This document shows positions 16,707 through 26,009 of a stretch of DNA of 64,000 nucleotides, in pieces. The stretch is taken from positions 124,001-188,000 of the forward strand of contig JAHBVL010000001.1 of NCBI GenBank assembly GCA_019637585.1, written 5' to 3'. Below the pieces are notes generated by a model that worked only from the letters and a program-made list of their open reading frames with translations, was not told where the DNA came from and ran no database searches. Numbering within the stretch: the first letter of the stretch is position 1; every line of letters begins with the position of its first letter. A program made the position numbers and the translations under genes. Source of the DNA: Thermomicrobiales bacterium (GTDB taxonomy: Bacteria > Chloroflexota > Chloroflexia > Thermomicrobiales > UBA6265).

Positions 16707-17867
16707 TCAGGAGAGCAGCGCCTGATCGTACGGAAGATTCGTCAGGAGACGGACTCCTCCATCCTCGACCAGAATCGAGTCCTCGATTTCGACACCGCCG
16801 ACCGTCAGGTCATCGTATGTGTAGATCGACGGCTCGATGTTGATCACCATGCCGGGCTCGATCGGCACGTCGACGCCCGCGGCGAGAACCGGTGTGCCAT
16901 GGAGACCAAATCCCAGCTGGTGTCCCACCGCCCACGGTTGTGCATATCTGGCGAATCCGGCGTCTTCAATCGTGCGCTGGGAAATCATTGCGATCTCCGA
17001 GCAGAGCACACCCGGTTTCACCGCTTCGATCGAGCGATTCAGAGCGTCGTACGCAGCTCTGTAGATCGCCCGCTGCTCGGCGGTTGGCGTTCCGACGACG
17101 GTCGTTCTCGCAGAATCACCCGTGTAGCCATCGATCACGCTGCCAAAGTCGAGGATGACCATCTCCCCTTCCCCAATCGGCTTGTGAGTCGCCACACGCT
17201 CCCAGATTGCGGCATTGATTCCCGAGGAGACAACCGGAATGAATGGATTCATCTCCGACCCAAGGAGTCGCATGCGCTCCTCACCGGCCGCGGAAACTGC
17301 GATCTCGGTGACTCCCGGTTCGATGGCCTCCAGCGCTGCAGCGACTCCTGCCTGAGCCACCTCCAGCGCCCGCTCGATCACAGGGAGTTCCTCGGGACAC
17401 TTGGTCGCGGTGGTATCGGCCCAAATCTCACTGGCGTCGACGAGTTCCAGGCCGGGAAGAGCCGCGGAGAGATGCCCGAACACAAAATGAGGGAGCAGAT
17501 CGAACGCCAGGCGGCCCTGGGTGAATCCCTCCTCAATGATCAGCTGCTCGATTCCCGGTCCCCACCCCTTCAGTGGTGGAAGGCGAAAGCTCTTTCTGAC
17601 CCGGCTGCGTCGGGCAATGCGCCGGTCCTCCCCTCCCAGTGCATAACCAACGACAGTGTCGTGCCCCGGGCGAACCAGCGCGACATAGTCGAAGTCGAGG
17701 AAGGGCCGGTACCCCTTGGTATAGAAACCGGAGACGTACCGCACTGATTCGTGCTTCAGAAGAAGAAGACCGTCGATCTCCCGCGCTTTCATCGCGGCGA
17801 TCACTTTGTCCAGACGGGCATTGAATGCCGCATCGCCAGGATCGAAAAGGGGGCCGTCATTCCACAT
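16707..17867 (-). CDS. M24-family metallopeptidase (Xaa-Pro dipeptidase / DoeA-like)
   Basis: A 386-residue pita-bread-fold hydrolase. A creatinase-type N-domain (residues 1-150) precedes the catalytic domain with the five metal ligands: D240 and D251 (LDFGSVIDGYTGD), H316 (GHQLGFGLHG), E345 (NIEPSIY) and E360 (GGVEIED). Xaa-Pro dipeptidases, creatinase and ectoine hydrolase (DoeA/EutD) share this layout. It lies 14 bases after the first of two AstE/AspA-type genes, the pairing seen in ectoine catabolism, so an N-acyl or cyclic amino-acid substrate is as plausible as a dipeptide. Confidence 0.88.
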   Translation of the reverse strand: MWNDGPLFDPGDAAFNARLDKVIAAMKAREIDGLLLLKHESVRYVSGFYTKGYRPFLDFDYVALVRPGHDTVVGYALGGEDRRIARRSRVRKSFRLPPLKGWGPGIEQLIIEEGFTQGRLAFDLLPHFVFGHLSAALPGLELVDASEIWADTTATKCPEELPVIERALEVAQAGVAAALEAIEPGVTEIAVSAAGEERMRLLGSEMNPFIPVVSSGINAAIWERVATHKPIGEGEMVILDFGSVIDGYTGDSARTTVVGTPTAEQRAIYRAAYDALNRSIEAVKPGVLCSEIAMISQRTIEDAGFARYAQPWAVGHQLGFGLHGTPVLAAGVDVPIEPGMVINIEPSIYTYDDLTVGGVEIEDSILVEDGGVRLLTNLPYDQALLS

Positions 17868-17881
17868 GGTGATCGCTCTCC

Positions 17882-18883
17882 TCAGGATCGGGCGGTGTCA
17901 GACACCGGACTCGTGCCGGTGATTTCGACGACGGAATACCCCCACTCGCCGGTTCGAACCACCGGCACCGTTCGGTAGCTGAGCACCATCCCGGCAATCG
18001 GCGCAGTCAGTGTGGTGATCTCATGCCCAAACACGTCGACGATCGTGCCCAGAACCTGACCGGCATCGACCAACGCACCGAGCGACGTCTGGTTGCGGAT
18101 GAACCCGCCCGTATCGACGTGTGAGAACTCCCCGCCCGGGGGAGCCTTGACGATGGTGTATTCCGCCGGAAGCCCCTCCTGCGGTTCGTCGATCATGCCG
18201 AGCTGGCTCAGGACGTTGCGAATGCCGCGCACCATCGTGGCAACGCCATCGGGGCGAAGGCGTGCCTCACCACCCACTTCGACCAGGATGACCGGGATCT
18301 CTCGCTTCACCGCCTCGAGGCGCAGGACATTCGCGAATGGAGTCGATCCATACAGGATTGGAATCCCGAACGCTTTGGCCATCTCCAGTGAGGCTCTGCC
18401 GGCATCAGTTGGACTGTCGTTGAATCCGGTGTATGGCAGGAGGTCGTAGGCCAGTCCGGCACTGTGAAGATCGATGAGCGCGTTCGACTGCTCGACGACC
18501 TCACGCACGAGCGTCTCGGCTATTCGCGGCGAGAGAAAACCTGCCGCATTGCCGGGAAACTGCCGGTTCAGGTCGAGTCCGTCGACCGGCGCAGCACGCC
18601 CGAAAACCTCATAGGCCGGAACATTCGCTATCGGGGTCGCGATGATCCCGCCACTCAGCTCGCCCGGCTGGATCGACTGCAGAATCTCCCGGACCGCCTC
18701 CGGTCCCTCGTATTCATCCCCATGGATTCCCGTAACCAGACCCAGCACCGGTCCTGGCCGGGCTCCAGCGATCCCCATGACAGGCATGGAGAGCGGAGTT
18801 CCGTCGGGGCGCGAACCCAGACTGATCCGCGCTTCATGCTTCTCACCTGGGTTGAGGACACGGTCACCAATTCGCAAAGTCAC
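17882..18883 (-). CDS. Succinylglutamate desuccinylase/aspartoacylase-family zinc deacylase (1)
   Basis: A 333-residue M14-like zinc deacylase. Ligands are H54 and E57 in GIHGDEYEGPEA and H140 in LIDLHSAG; RQFPG near residue 107 binds substrate carboxylate in the family. A C-terminal beta-barrel (from about residue 230) carries the GGFIRNQTSLGALVDAGQVLGTIVDVFG segment. GTG start preceded by GGGAG. Members remove acyl groups from amino acids (AstE, AspA, DoeB). Sits between the M24 gene and a paralogue on the same strand. Confidence 0.87.
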   Translation of the reverse strand: MTLRIGDRVLNPGEKHEARISLGSRPDGTPLSMPVMGIAGARPGPVLGLVTGIHGDEYEGPEAVREILQSIQPGELSGGIIATPIANVPAYEVFGRAAPVDGLDLNRQFPGNAAGFLSPRIAETLVREVVEQSNALIDLHSAGLAYDLLPYTGFNDSPTDAGRASLEMAKAFGIPILYGSTPFANVLRLEAVKREIPVILVEVGGEARLRPDGVATMVRGIRNVLSQLGMIDEPQEGLPAEYTIVKAPPGGEFSHVDTGGFIRNQTSLGALVDAGQVLGTIVDVFGHEITTLTAPIAGMVLSYRTVPVVRTGEWGYSVVEITGTSPVSDTARS

Positions 18884-18986
18884 TCCGCTTCTCCCTCGCC
18901 GCGTGGCGATATCCGAGAGGATCCTGTCTCTCTCGCTCGATTCCTGTTGTCGCTGGGCTGGCTGTTCTGTCAGACAAGACCCGGGG

Positions 18987-19985
18987 TCATCCGTTCAGCT
19001 TGTCAGCGGTGCCGACGATCCTCCCGACGAAATAGGTCCAATCGCCGGGAAGGGTGTGTGGCTTGGTGCGCATCCCCATCACGACGCCGTCCTGGGGAGC
19101 GAGAACCTCCTCCAGCACATCGCCCAGTGGATCGACCAATCTGCCGAGCACTTGCCCCTCGCTGACCGCATCGCCGAGTTTCACCTCGCTGCGCAGAAGA
19201 CCGCCGGTTCGGGCATTGCGGTACTCGCCCTGATGGTGAGAGCGAATCAGCGTATAGCTGTCCGGCAGCTGCTCGTAGTCGCCATCGAGCATGCCGATCC
19301 GGCGCATCACATTTCGCACACCGCGCAGATTGATCTGCACGTCCCCCTCTCGCATCCTCCCCTCACCACCGATCTCCGGCGTAATGGCTGGAATACCGCG
19401 CCGAACCGCTTCCATCCGAATGACGTTCGGCCAGGCCGGTCCACCATGCAGGAGAGACGTGCCATACGCCTTGGCCAGCTCGAGCGACATCGCCGCGGCA
19501 TCGTTTTCGTCGTCGACATACAGCACATGCGGCAAATGCAGCAGGTTTTCGCCGTTGCTGTGGATATCGATGAGATAGTCCGCACGCGTGACGAATTCGT
19601 CGATGATCAGCTTGCAGAGGAGATCGCTGAAGTAGCCGATTTCCTTGCCCGGGAAGAATCGGTTCAGGTCGCCCTGGTCGTAGATTCCTTTTCTCGTGCC
19701 CGTTTCCAGAGCAGCGGGATTCACGAACGGGACACCGATGAGCGTTCCGTGGATATCGGCGGGGTCGAGCGTGCTCATCAATCGGAGAATGGCCTCCGGA
19801 CCCTCATATTCGTCGCCGTGAATCCCCCCATGCACGTAAAGCGTCGGCCCCGTGGACCCACCGCGAATCACATGGACACCGAGGCGAATGGGAGATCCGT
19901 CCGGCCGGTGAGCCATAGTCAACCATCCTCGGGACAACGCTCCGGGTCTGGTTTCGATTCCACCTATGACTTCTGCAGCTGCCAT
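18987..19985 (-). CDS. Succinylglutamate desuccinylase/aspartoacylase-family zinc deacylase (2)
   Basis: A 332-residue paralogue of the preceding enzyme. H56 and E59 are in GIHGDEYEGPEA, the third ligand in LIDIHSNG, and NRFFPG replaces NRQFPG. The C-terminal barrel has GGLLRSEVKLGDAVSEGQVLG. AAAGGA nine bases before ATG 19985 makes this the likely start; a GTG at 20042 would overlap the regulator gene. About 100 bases separate it from paralogue 1. It is likely in one unit with the RpiR regulator upstream. Confidence 0.86.
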   Translation of the reverse strand: MAAAEVIGGIETRPGALSRGWLTMAHRPDGSPIRLGVHVIRGGSTGPTLYVHGGIHGDEYEGPEAILRLMSTLDPADIHGTLIGVPFVNPAALETGTRKGIYDQGDLNRFFPGKEIGYFSDLLCKLIIDEFVTRADYLIDIHSNGENLLHLPHVLYVDDENDAAAMSLELAKAYGTSLLHGGPAWPNVIRMEAVRRGIPAITPEIGGEGRMREGDVQINLRGVRNVMRRIGMLDGDYEQLPDSYTLIRSHHQGEYRNARTGGLLRSEVKLGDAVSEGQVLGRLVDPLGDVLEEVLAPQDGVVMGMRTKPHTLPGDWTYFVGRIVGTADKLNG

Positions 19986-20028
19986 GCAGACATCCTTTCC
20001 TGCGACTTCGCCGGCATGAAATCGCTGC

Positions 20029-20946
20029 TCATTTGTTTCCACCGGGGTTGCCTGAAGAGGGCCGCTTGTCCGCCAATGTGAGATTGAGGGTTTCGTAGAG
20101 CACTTTGGCCGAGTCGTAGGATCCCTGCGACCGGTCGGGATCGATTTCCTCCAACCGGTCGAGAATGGCGTAGACGACGGTCAGCGGCGCCACCAGCGAG
20201 GTGTAGAACGACTGGCTGCGCGTCGGCGTGATCAGCTCTTGCACCTGATCACCCTGCAGGTCCTCGTGGCGCTGATTGGTGAAGATGATCTGCGGCACGC
20301 CCCGTTCGCGTGCCGATGAAACCATCTGACGATGATCGGAATCGATCCACCAGAAGGACATGTAGATCAGCAGGTCATCGGGAGTGAGAGAGGCAATCCG
20401 GGCTCCAGCGTGCCAGGTTTCCCGGTTCTCCAGCGTGATGTTGTAGCCGATAAGATGGCCAAGGTGCTCGAGCACGATACCCAGGGCGCCGTACGCACCG
20501 GAGGCGAGGATCATCGTGTGCCGGGCGCGGGCGATCGATTGCGCCGCACGATCGATTTCGGACTGCTGCACCGATGACCGAAGCATCTCGACATTCCGAA
20601 TCTCGCGAGTGATCGTGTCCGCGAGCTGCAATGGAGCGGGGATCCCCGTCGTCTCATCCGGGTTGCCGGCTCTGCCCACATAGCCGAGGTGGATGTCCCG
20701 GGCGGCTTCCTGGAGCGCCGGATATCCCCGGAACCCCAAAGCCTGCGCGTACCGGACGATCGTCGAGGAGTCGATACCCAGCTCCTCGGCGACATGCTGG
20801 GCGCTGGCGTAACTGGCGATTTCCGGCCGTGCCAGAAAGAAGTCGGCAATCCGGCGTTGTTGCCTGGTGAGCGACATGCCTGACGGGCACAGAAGAGAGT
20901 TCAGGTCTGCCGAAACCGCGTCCGCATCCTGCTTCGGTCGCGCCAT
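20029..20946 (-). CDS. MurR/RpiR-family transcriptional regulator
   Basis: A 305-residue regulator. The N-terminal HTH_6 domain (about 20-95) has LTRQQRRIADFFLARPEIASYASAQHVAEELGIDSSTIVRYAQALGFRGYPALQ, the family hallmark. The SIS domain (about 125-265) has HTMILASGAYGALGIVLEHLG and DLLIYMSFWWIDSD, and would sense a phosphorylated or amino compound. Divergent from the peptide importer operon at 21446 and upstream of the deacylase/M24 genes, so it is placed to control both. Confidence 0.88.
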   Translation of the reverse strand: MARPKQDADAVSADLNSLLCPSGMSLTRQQRRIADFFLARPEIASYASAQHVAEELGIDSSTIVRYAQALGFRGYPALQEAARDIHLGYVGRAGNPDETTGIPAPLQLADTITREIRNVEMLRSSVQQSEIDRAAQSIARARHTMILASGAYGALGIVLEHLGHLIGYNITLENRETWHAGARIASLTPDDLLIYMSFWWIDSDHRQMVSSARERGVPQIIFTNQRHEDLQGDQVQELITPTRSQSFYTSLVAPLTVVYAILDRLEEIDPDRSQGSYDSAKVLYETLNLTLADKRPSSGNPGGNK

Positions 20947-21445
20947 GATGACCTCCGTACCGCTGTTCCACCCTCGTTCAGGTTGTACGTGACCGTAGCA
21001 TAGAAGCTGCGGTAAAGCAAGATTTAATGCATTTTGGCATAGCTGGTCCCTTCAAGCGAATCTCGCCGCCTCTGGTCAAACAGCGCTCAACCAGCAGATA
21101 TCGGCGCGTCATTCCAGCGTGTTCGGCTGAAGAACCGCGAAATCGCGTTTCTCGCCGCAATCCTCTCGTAGCAACTTATGCCAAGGTACTGCATGATATC
21201 TTGCATAATCCATGACTGCGTGCTACGGTTGCCGTAGTTCCAAATTCGGAAAAGAAGAATCTCTGCAGGAGTTTCAGGCAGGAGGATTCGATTAGCTGGC
21301 TCAGATAGCAGGCGATTTCACAGGAGGTGGCGTGACGGCAGGACCGCCGGCGAAACGACGAATGTGAGCAACACCCACCGGCCGGGCAGGCCGGACTGTT
21401 CGGTCTTTCCAACCGGGAGCGACTGTGTCCCAGGAGGTTCACATC
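20947..21445. other. Divergent control region of the peptide/deacylase island
   Basis: A 499-base gap between the RpiR gene and the importer SBP gene. It is more AT-rich than its surroundings at 20995-21060 and 21175-21260. It contains the palindrome at 21190-21205, a related TGCATTTTGGCA element near 21027, and AGGAGG at 21433-21438 for the SBP. No convincing small gene; frames here lack an SD. Confidence 0.5.
21190..21205. promoter_or_regulatory. Candidate RpiR operator, TGCA-N8-TGCA palindrome
   Basis: TGCATGATATCTTGCA is palindromic except for one central base pair each side of GATATC. CATAAT at 21204-21209 immediately overlaps its right arm and could be the -10 box of the importer promoter. 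Position between the divergent regulator and importer makes an RpiR operator plausible, but no known RpiR consensus is matched exactly. Confidence 0.35.
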
Positions 21446-23023
21446 ATGACTGACCCAATCGAGCAAGGATTCCAGCGACTGTCGACGACGAGGCGGAAGT
21501 TCGTCACGGCAACGGGTCTTGGCCTCGGGCTTTCCGTCACTGCGCCAGGCGCTTTCGGAGCACTCTCTTCGAGCACAGCCGGAGCCCAGGAATCGAGCGA
21601 GCTTCTGTTTGGCGTATCGTCTGATCCGGTTTCCATGGATCCGCGGGTCTATCCCGTCACCATCGGATTCTCCATCCTCCGTCACGTCTACGAGCCTCTG
21701 GCCTTTCGCAATGACGCCATGGAGACCGTGCCGGTCCTGGCCGAATCATGGGAACGGATCGACGACCTTACCTGGGAATTCAAGCTGCGCCAGGGCGTGA
21801 CCTTCCACAATGGGGAGGAGTTCAACGCGGCGTCCGTCCAGTACACCATCGATAGCCTGCTCAGTGGCGAGAACAGCTGGGTCAACCCCCAGTTCGGCGG
21901 CTACATCGCGGTGATCGACGAGGTCGAGGCAGTCGACGATCACACGGTGCGGATTCACACCAGCACACCATCGAACGCTCTCGTCGCCAATCTGACATTG
22001 ATCGGCATGTTGCCGCCGGTGGCCGCTGCCGAAGCCGGTGAGGATTTCACCAATGTCGCGGTGGGAACGGGACCCTATCGCATTGACGAATACGTCGCCA
22101 ACAGTCACATCGCGCTCACAACGTATGAGGGGTATTGGGGCGATCCACCGGCGTCCAGCCAGATCACCTTTCGGATTCTGCCGGAGGACGCAACGAGACT
22201 CGCCTCACTGGAAGCCGGCGAAGTCCACGTTGTCAACAACCTGCCGATCGATGCCCTGAGCAGATTCGAGGAGAGCGACGAGACTCAGGTGCTGAGCATG
22301 CCCTCCAACCGGATCATGTTCGTCGGCTGGTGGAACGACAAAGAACCCTTTACGGACATTCGCGTCCGGCAGGCGTTCAATCATGCAATCGACAAGGAAA
22401 CGATCAACGCCGCCCTCTTCGGCGGGTTGGCCCAGATCGCGACTGCGCCGATTCATCCATCGATTCGCGGCTACACGGAGATGGAACCGTACGCCTACGA
22501 TCCCGAGCTGGCCCGGTCATTGCTGGCGGAAGCAGGGTATGGCGATGGTCTGGATATCGCCTTTGGCTATCCCACCGGCCGCTATCTCATGGACCGGCAG
22601 GTGGGCGAAGCGATCGTCGGCATGCTGACGGAAGTCGGCATCAATGTGACCCCGGAAACAGCCGAGTGGGGCACTTTCTTCAACAACCGGGCAGACCTCA
22701 AATACGATGCCTGGCTGTATGGCTTCGGAGCCAACACGATGGATCCCGACTTCGCCCTGCAATGGTTCTGGCGGGCGCCGGCCGCCGGCGGCAACTACGA
22801 CAACCCGGAAGTGGCAGAACTCCTGGCCCAGGCCGACGCGGTTGCCGATATCGACGAGTCGACGGCGCTCTATCAGCAAGCCGTAGAGATCATCTGGAAC
22901 GATGCGCCATGGGGATTCATGTACTTCCAGCCAGACGTGTTTGGCGCATCCGAGCGGTTGAGCGGATTTGCACCACGGGTCGATGAGTACTTCTTGCTCT
23001 TCGACGCCGAAGTGTCCGAGTAA
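21446..23023 (+). CDS. Peptide/nickel-type ABC substrate-binding protein, Tat leader
   Basis: A 525-residue family 5 (DppA/OppA-like) binding protein. Leader: STTRRKFVTATGLGLGLSVTAPGAFGALSS, a Tat signal. Mature features include FGVSSDPVSMDPRVYPV, NIL-type SILRHVYEPL, and DLTWEFKLRQGVTFHNGEEFNAASVQYT, the DppA family signature. AGGAGG at 21433 sets ATG 21446. First gene of SBP-permease-permease-deacylase. No ATPase genes follow, so ATPases must come from elsewhere, possibly the 37.5-39.2 kb operon. Confidence 0.92.
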   Translation: MTDPIEQGFQRLSTTRRKFVTATGLGLGLSVTAPGAFGALSSSTAGAQESSELLFGVSSDPVSMDPRVYPVTIGFSILRHVYEPLAFRNDAMETVPVLAESWERIDDLTWEFKLRQGVTFHNGEEFNAASVQYTIDSLLSGENSWVNPQFGGYIAVIDEVEAVDDHTVRIHTSTPSNALVANLTLIGMLPPVAAAEAGEDFTNVAVGTGPYRIDEYVANSHIALTTYEGYWGDPPASSQITFRILPEDATRLASLEAGEVHVVNNLPIDALSRFEESDETQVLSMPSNRIMFVGWWNDKEPFTDIRVRQAFNHAIDKETINAALFGGLAQIATAPIHPSIRGYTEMEPYAYDPELARSLLAEAGYGDGLDIAFGYPTGRYLMDRQVGEAIVGMLTEVGINVTPETAEWGTFFNNRADLKYDAWLYGFGANTMDPDFALQWFWRAPAAGGNYDNPEVAELLAQADAVADIDESTALYQQAVEIIWNDAPWGFMYFQPDVFGASERLSGFAPRVDEYFLLFDAEVSE

Positions 23024-23038
23024 CAGGATGTCGGGTGC

Positions 23039-23071
23039 AAGGGGGTCGAGTCTGAAGTGACTCGCCCTCTT
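23039..23071 (+). promoter_or_regulatory. Intercistronic hairpin after the SBP gene
   Basis: AAGGGGGTCGAGTC (23039-23052) pairs with GACTCGCCCTCTT (23059-23071): 13 pairs, one wobble and one bulged T, six-base loop. It lies 15 bases after the SBP stop and just before the SD and GTG of the permease gene. No U-run follows. Likely protects SBP mRNA or reduces read-through. Confidence 0.5.
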
Positions 23072-23090
23072 GTCCTAAGGACGATCCAAC

Positions 23091-24014
23091 GTGAGCTCGA
23101 ACTTCCTCGTCTCCAGGGTGCTGCAATCTCTCGTGGTCCTGGCCGGTCTGACCTTTCTGGTTTTCGCCCTGGTGCGCGTCGTGCCGGGCGATCCGGTGCG
23201 GCTTCTTCTGGGAGATCAAGCCACACCCGAGCAGATCGAGCAGACTCGTAAGGACTTTGGCCTCGATGAGTCAATCATCGTCCAGTACGGCTATTTTCTC
23301 GGTGACATCGCCCGGGGAGATCTCGGCACATCGCTGCGACAGCGTCAGCCTGTCACCGATCTGATCCGCGACGCGCTGCCCTCCACGCTCAAGCTGGCTC
23401 TGGCTTCGATCGGGCTGTCGGTTGGCATCGGCGTGCCGCTGGGCATTCTGACCGCCGTCAAACGCGGATCTGCCATCGATAGCGTGGTGATGTCGGCCAC
23501 CCTCTTCGGCCAGGCGCTGCCCACATTCTGGTGGGGCATCGTGCTGATCACCATCTTCTCCGTCTCGCTGCGCTGGTTCCCGACGTCGGGATCGGGAGGC
23601 TGGGAACACCTGGTGTTGCCGGCCGTCACCTTGTCCACCTATGTGCTGGCGCTGATCGTGCGGTTGACGAGGTCGGCGATGGTGGAGGTGCTGACACAGG
23701 ACTACGTTCGCACCGCCAGGGCAAAGGGGCTCTCCGAACGTGTGGTCCTTTTCGGACATGCGCTGCGCAATGCGGCGATTCCGATCGTGACAATCATCGG
23801 GCTGCAGTTCGGCAATCTCATCGGCGGCGCGGTCATCACTGAAACAGTTTTCGCCTGGCCTGGCATCGGACTACTGGCATTGAATGCCATCAACAGCCGC
23901 GACTATCCCTTGTTGCAGGCGATCGTTCTCCTCTCGGCAGTGACCTTCCTGACGATCAATCTGATCATCGACCTTCTCTACTCAATGCTCGACCCGCGAA
24001 TTCGCCATGGCTGA
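23091..24014 (+). CDS. Peptide ABC permease, DppB-like
   Basis: A 307-residue permease with six hydrophobic segments. The N-terminal family signature VVPGDPVRLLLGDQATPEQIEQTRKDFGLD is present, the LGTSLRQRQPVTDLI loop, and the EAA loop DYVRTARAKGLSERVVLFGHALRNAAIPI. GTG start with AAGGA SD. Overlaps the next permease gene by 8 bases. Confidence 0.93.
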   Translation: MSSNFLVSRVLQSLVVLAGLTFLVFALVRVVPGDPVRLLLGDQATPEQIEQTRKDFGLDESIIVQYGYFLGDIARGDLGTSLRQRQPVTDLIRDALPSTLKLALASIGLSVGIGVPLGILTAVKRGSAIDSVVMSATLFGQALPTFWWGIVLITIFSVSLRWFPTSGSGGWEHLVLPAVTLSTYVLALIVRLTRSAMVEVLTQDYVRTARAKGLSERVVLFGHALRNAAIPIVTIIGLQFGNLIGGAVITETVFAWPGIGLLALNAINSRDYPLLQAIVLLSAVTFLTINLIIDLLYSMLDPRIRHG

Positions 24015-24915
24015 GCAATCATCGCCAGCGCTGGCGGACAGCGCCCAAGCGAGCGAGAAGCCACGTCGGCGGTCCCGTTTTGCGCTGGTCTTCTACCGTC
24101 CGAAGGTCCTCCTGGCGGTGGGTTTGCTCCTGCTCATCGTCGTTGTTGCCCTGCTGGCCCCGGTCATCGCCCCAGCCGATCCGAATCAGCAGAGTCTGCT
24201 CGACCGGCTGTCACCGCCAATGACCGAAACCGCCAAGCAGAAAGCGCTGCTCGGCACCGACCAGCTGGGGCGGGATGTCCTTTCGCGCGTCATCTATGGC
24301 AGCCGGGTGTCGCTCCTGGTTGGTCTCTTCTCCGTGGTCTTCGCCGGCACGCTGGGTGTTGCGCTGGGGATGTGCGCCGGCTTCTTCGGCGGGTTCATCG
24401 ACACCCTGCTCATGCGGCTGGTCGACGTTCTTCTGGCTTTTCCCTTCGTTCTGCTCGCGCTGACCGTGGTCGCCGTGTTGGGGACGAGTGTCGTCAACGT
24501 GATTCTCGTGTTTACCATCACCAGCTGGGTTTCCTATGCCCGAACGTCGAGAGCATCGGTACTGGCGCTGCGAGACACGGACTATGTGGTCGTTGCCCGG
24601 GCGCTAGGGGCATCCAGCATGCGTATCGTGACGCGCCACATCGTGCCGAACATGATCAACCCCATCATCGTGCTCGCCTCATTCGAGATGGCCCGGATTA
24701 TCACGACCGAAGCCTCACTCACCTTTCTCGGTGTGGGGATTCCGCCGACGACACCTACCTGGGGAGCCATGATCAGCGACGGGCGGCAGTATCTGCGAGA
24801 CGCCTGGTGGATCGCCGCATTTCCGGGTCTCATGCTCTTCCTTCTTGTGCTGTCGGTCAGCTTTATCGGCGATGCGCTCAGGGAAGTGTTCGATCCGAGG
24901 AGTGTGCCCCGCTGA
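24007..24915 (+). CDS. Peptide ABC permease, DppC-like
   Basis: A 302-residue partner of the DppB-like permease. It has the N-terminal extension before the first helix, LLGTDQLGRDVLSRVIYGSRVSLLVGL (family signature), and the EAA loop DYVVVARALGASSMRIVTRHIVPNMINP. Translationally coupled to the upstream gene. Confidence 0.93.
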   Translation: MAEQSSPALADSAQASEKPRRRSRFALVFYRPKVLLAVGLLLLIVVVALLAPVIAPADPNQQSLLDRLSPPMTETAKQKALLGTDQLGRDVLSRVIYGSRVSLLVGLFSVVFAGTLGVALGMCAGFFGGFIDTLLMRLVDVLLAFPFVLLALTVVAVLGTSVVNVILVFTITSWVSYARTSRASVLALRDTDYVVVARALGASSMRIVTRHIVPNMINPIIVLASFEMARIITTEASLTFLGVGIPPTTPTWGAMISDGRQYLRDAWWIAAFPGLMLFLLVLSVSFIGDALREVFDPRSVPR

Positions 24916-24962
24916 CGCTACATGAGGGGAATGGCAGAGGGTGATTACGAAAGGGAACAACA

Positions 24963-25979
24963 ATGAAGACATTCTCGGCAGAGCGGGTGGCGCAGGGTCC
25001 CTTCAGATCGGCGCGGGAAATCGAGCTCGATTTCGGTCCGGACTGGCAAGATGTCCTGCCGCGAACCCCGGTCTATGTGGTGGAAGGCGCCGCCGCGGGC
25101 CCGATGCTCTACATCGGAGCGGGAGCGCATGGCGATGAGTACAACGCCATTGAGGCTGTCCGCCAGTTTCTGCGTTTGATCGAGCCGCAGGATCTCTCTG
25201 GCGCCGTCATTGCGGTACCCGTTCAGAACATCGCAGCGTTCAATGCCGGCACCCGTTCCAACCCGCTCGATGGCAAGGATATCGATACGTGCTATCCGGG
25301 CAGCGTTGCTGGCAGCGCGTCTGATGCCTTGGCGGCGGCGATCTTCGAGCAGTGCGTACGTCCCGCTGATGCCGCGCTCGATCTGCACACCGCAACGCGC
25401 TGGGGATTCAACTTGCTCCATGCGTTAACCTGCCCCGCCGAGAACGGTGTTTCCGAACGGGCCAGGGACCTTGCTGTTGCTTTTGGGTGCCCCGTGGTCG
25501 TGACCCTAGGTGCCCCTCCACCAGGAGAGCACCTGGGCGAAGCGATGGGCTGGAATCTCGAAGCGAATCTGTTCGCTCAATCGACCGGGGCCGGCATCCC
25601 GGCCACGATTGTCGAATTCGGCGAAGGGGGCAGGCTCGAAGAGGAGCAGGTTGCGCTGGGCGTGACTGGTATTTTCCGGGTGCTCCGTCTGCTCGGGATG
25701 ATCCGGCCCGACCATCCGCGTGCGCAGGCGCCTGCGGGACCGGAACCCTTCATCTGCTCGAAGTCGATTGCACTGCGGGCGTCGCAGATAGGTCTTCTGA
25801 AAGTCGTCGTACAGGCGGGAGACCCCGTTCAGGTGGGCACGCACCTGGCCGACATCGAAGCGCTCAATGGAGATATCGAGCGTATGGAAAGTCCGTATGA
25901 GGGCGTGGTCGTCCGCGTGACAACGGAAGGCGGCGTTCGCTCAGGTGACCGCGTCATCGTCGTCGCGACAGGTGACTGA
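24963..25979 (+). CDS. Succinylglutamate desuccinylase/aspartoacylase-family zinc deacylase (3)
   Basis: A 338-residue third member of the zinc deacylase family in this island. H56 and E59 are in GAHGDEYNAIEA and the third His in ALDLHTATRWGFN. The substrate motif is DTCYPG, unlike NRxFPG of the other two, suggesting a different acyl or amino-acid specificity. The C-terminal barrel has SIALRASQIGLLKVVVQAGDPVQVGTHLADIEALNG. It is the last gene of the importer operon, 47 bases after the DppC-like gene. Confidence 0.85.
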   Translation: MKTFSAERVAQGPFRSAREIELDFGPDWQDVLPRTPVYVVEGAAAGPMLYIGAGAHGDEYNAIEAVRQFLRLIEPQDLSGAVIAVPVQNIAAFNAGTRSNPLDGKDIDTCYPGSVAGSASDALAAAIFEQCVRPADAALDLHTATRWGFNLLHALTCPAENGVSERARDLAVAFGCPVVVTLGAPPPGEHLGEAMGWNLEANLFAQSTGAGIPATIVEFGEGGRLEEEQVALGVTGIFRVLRLLGMIRPDHPRAQAPAGPEPFICSKSIALRASQIGLLKVVVQAGDPVQVGTHLADIEALNGDIERMESPYEGVVVRVTTEGGVRSGDRVIVVATGD

Positions 25980-26009
25980 GAGCGCTGCGGCGATTTGTCC
26001 CTCACCCTG

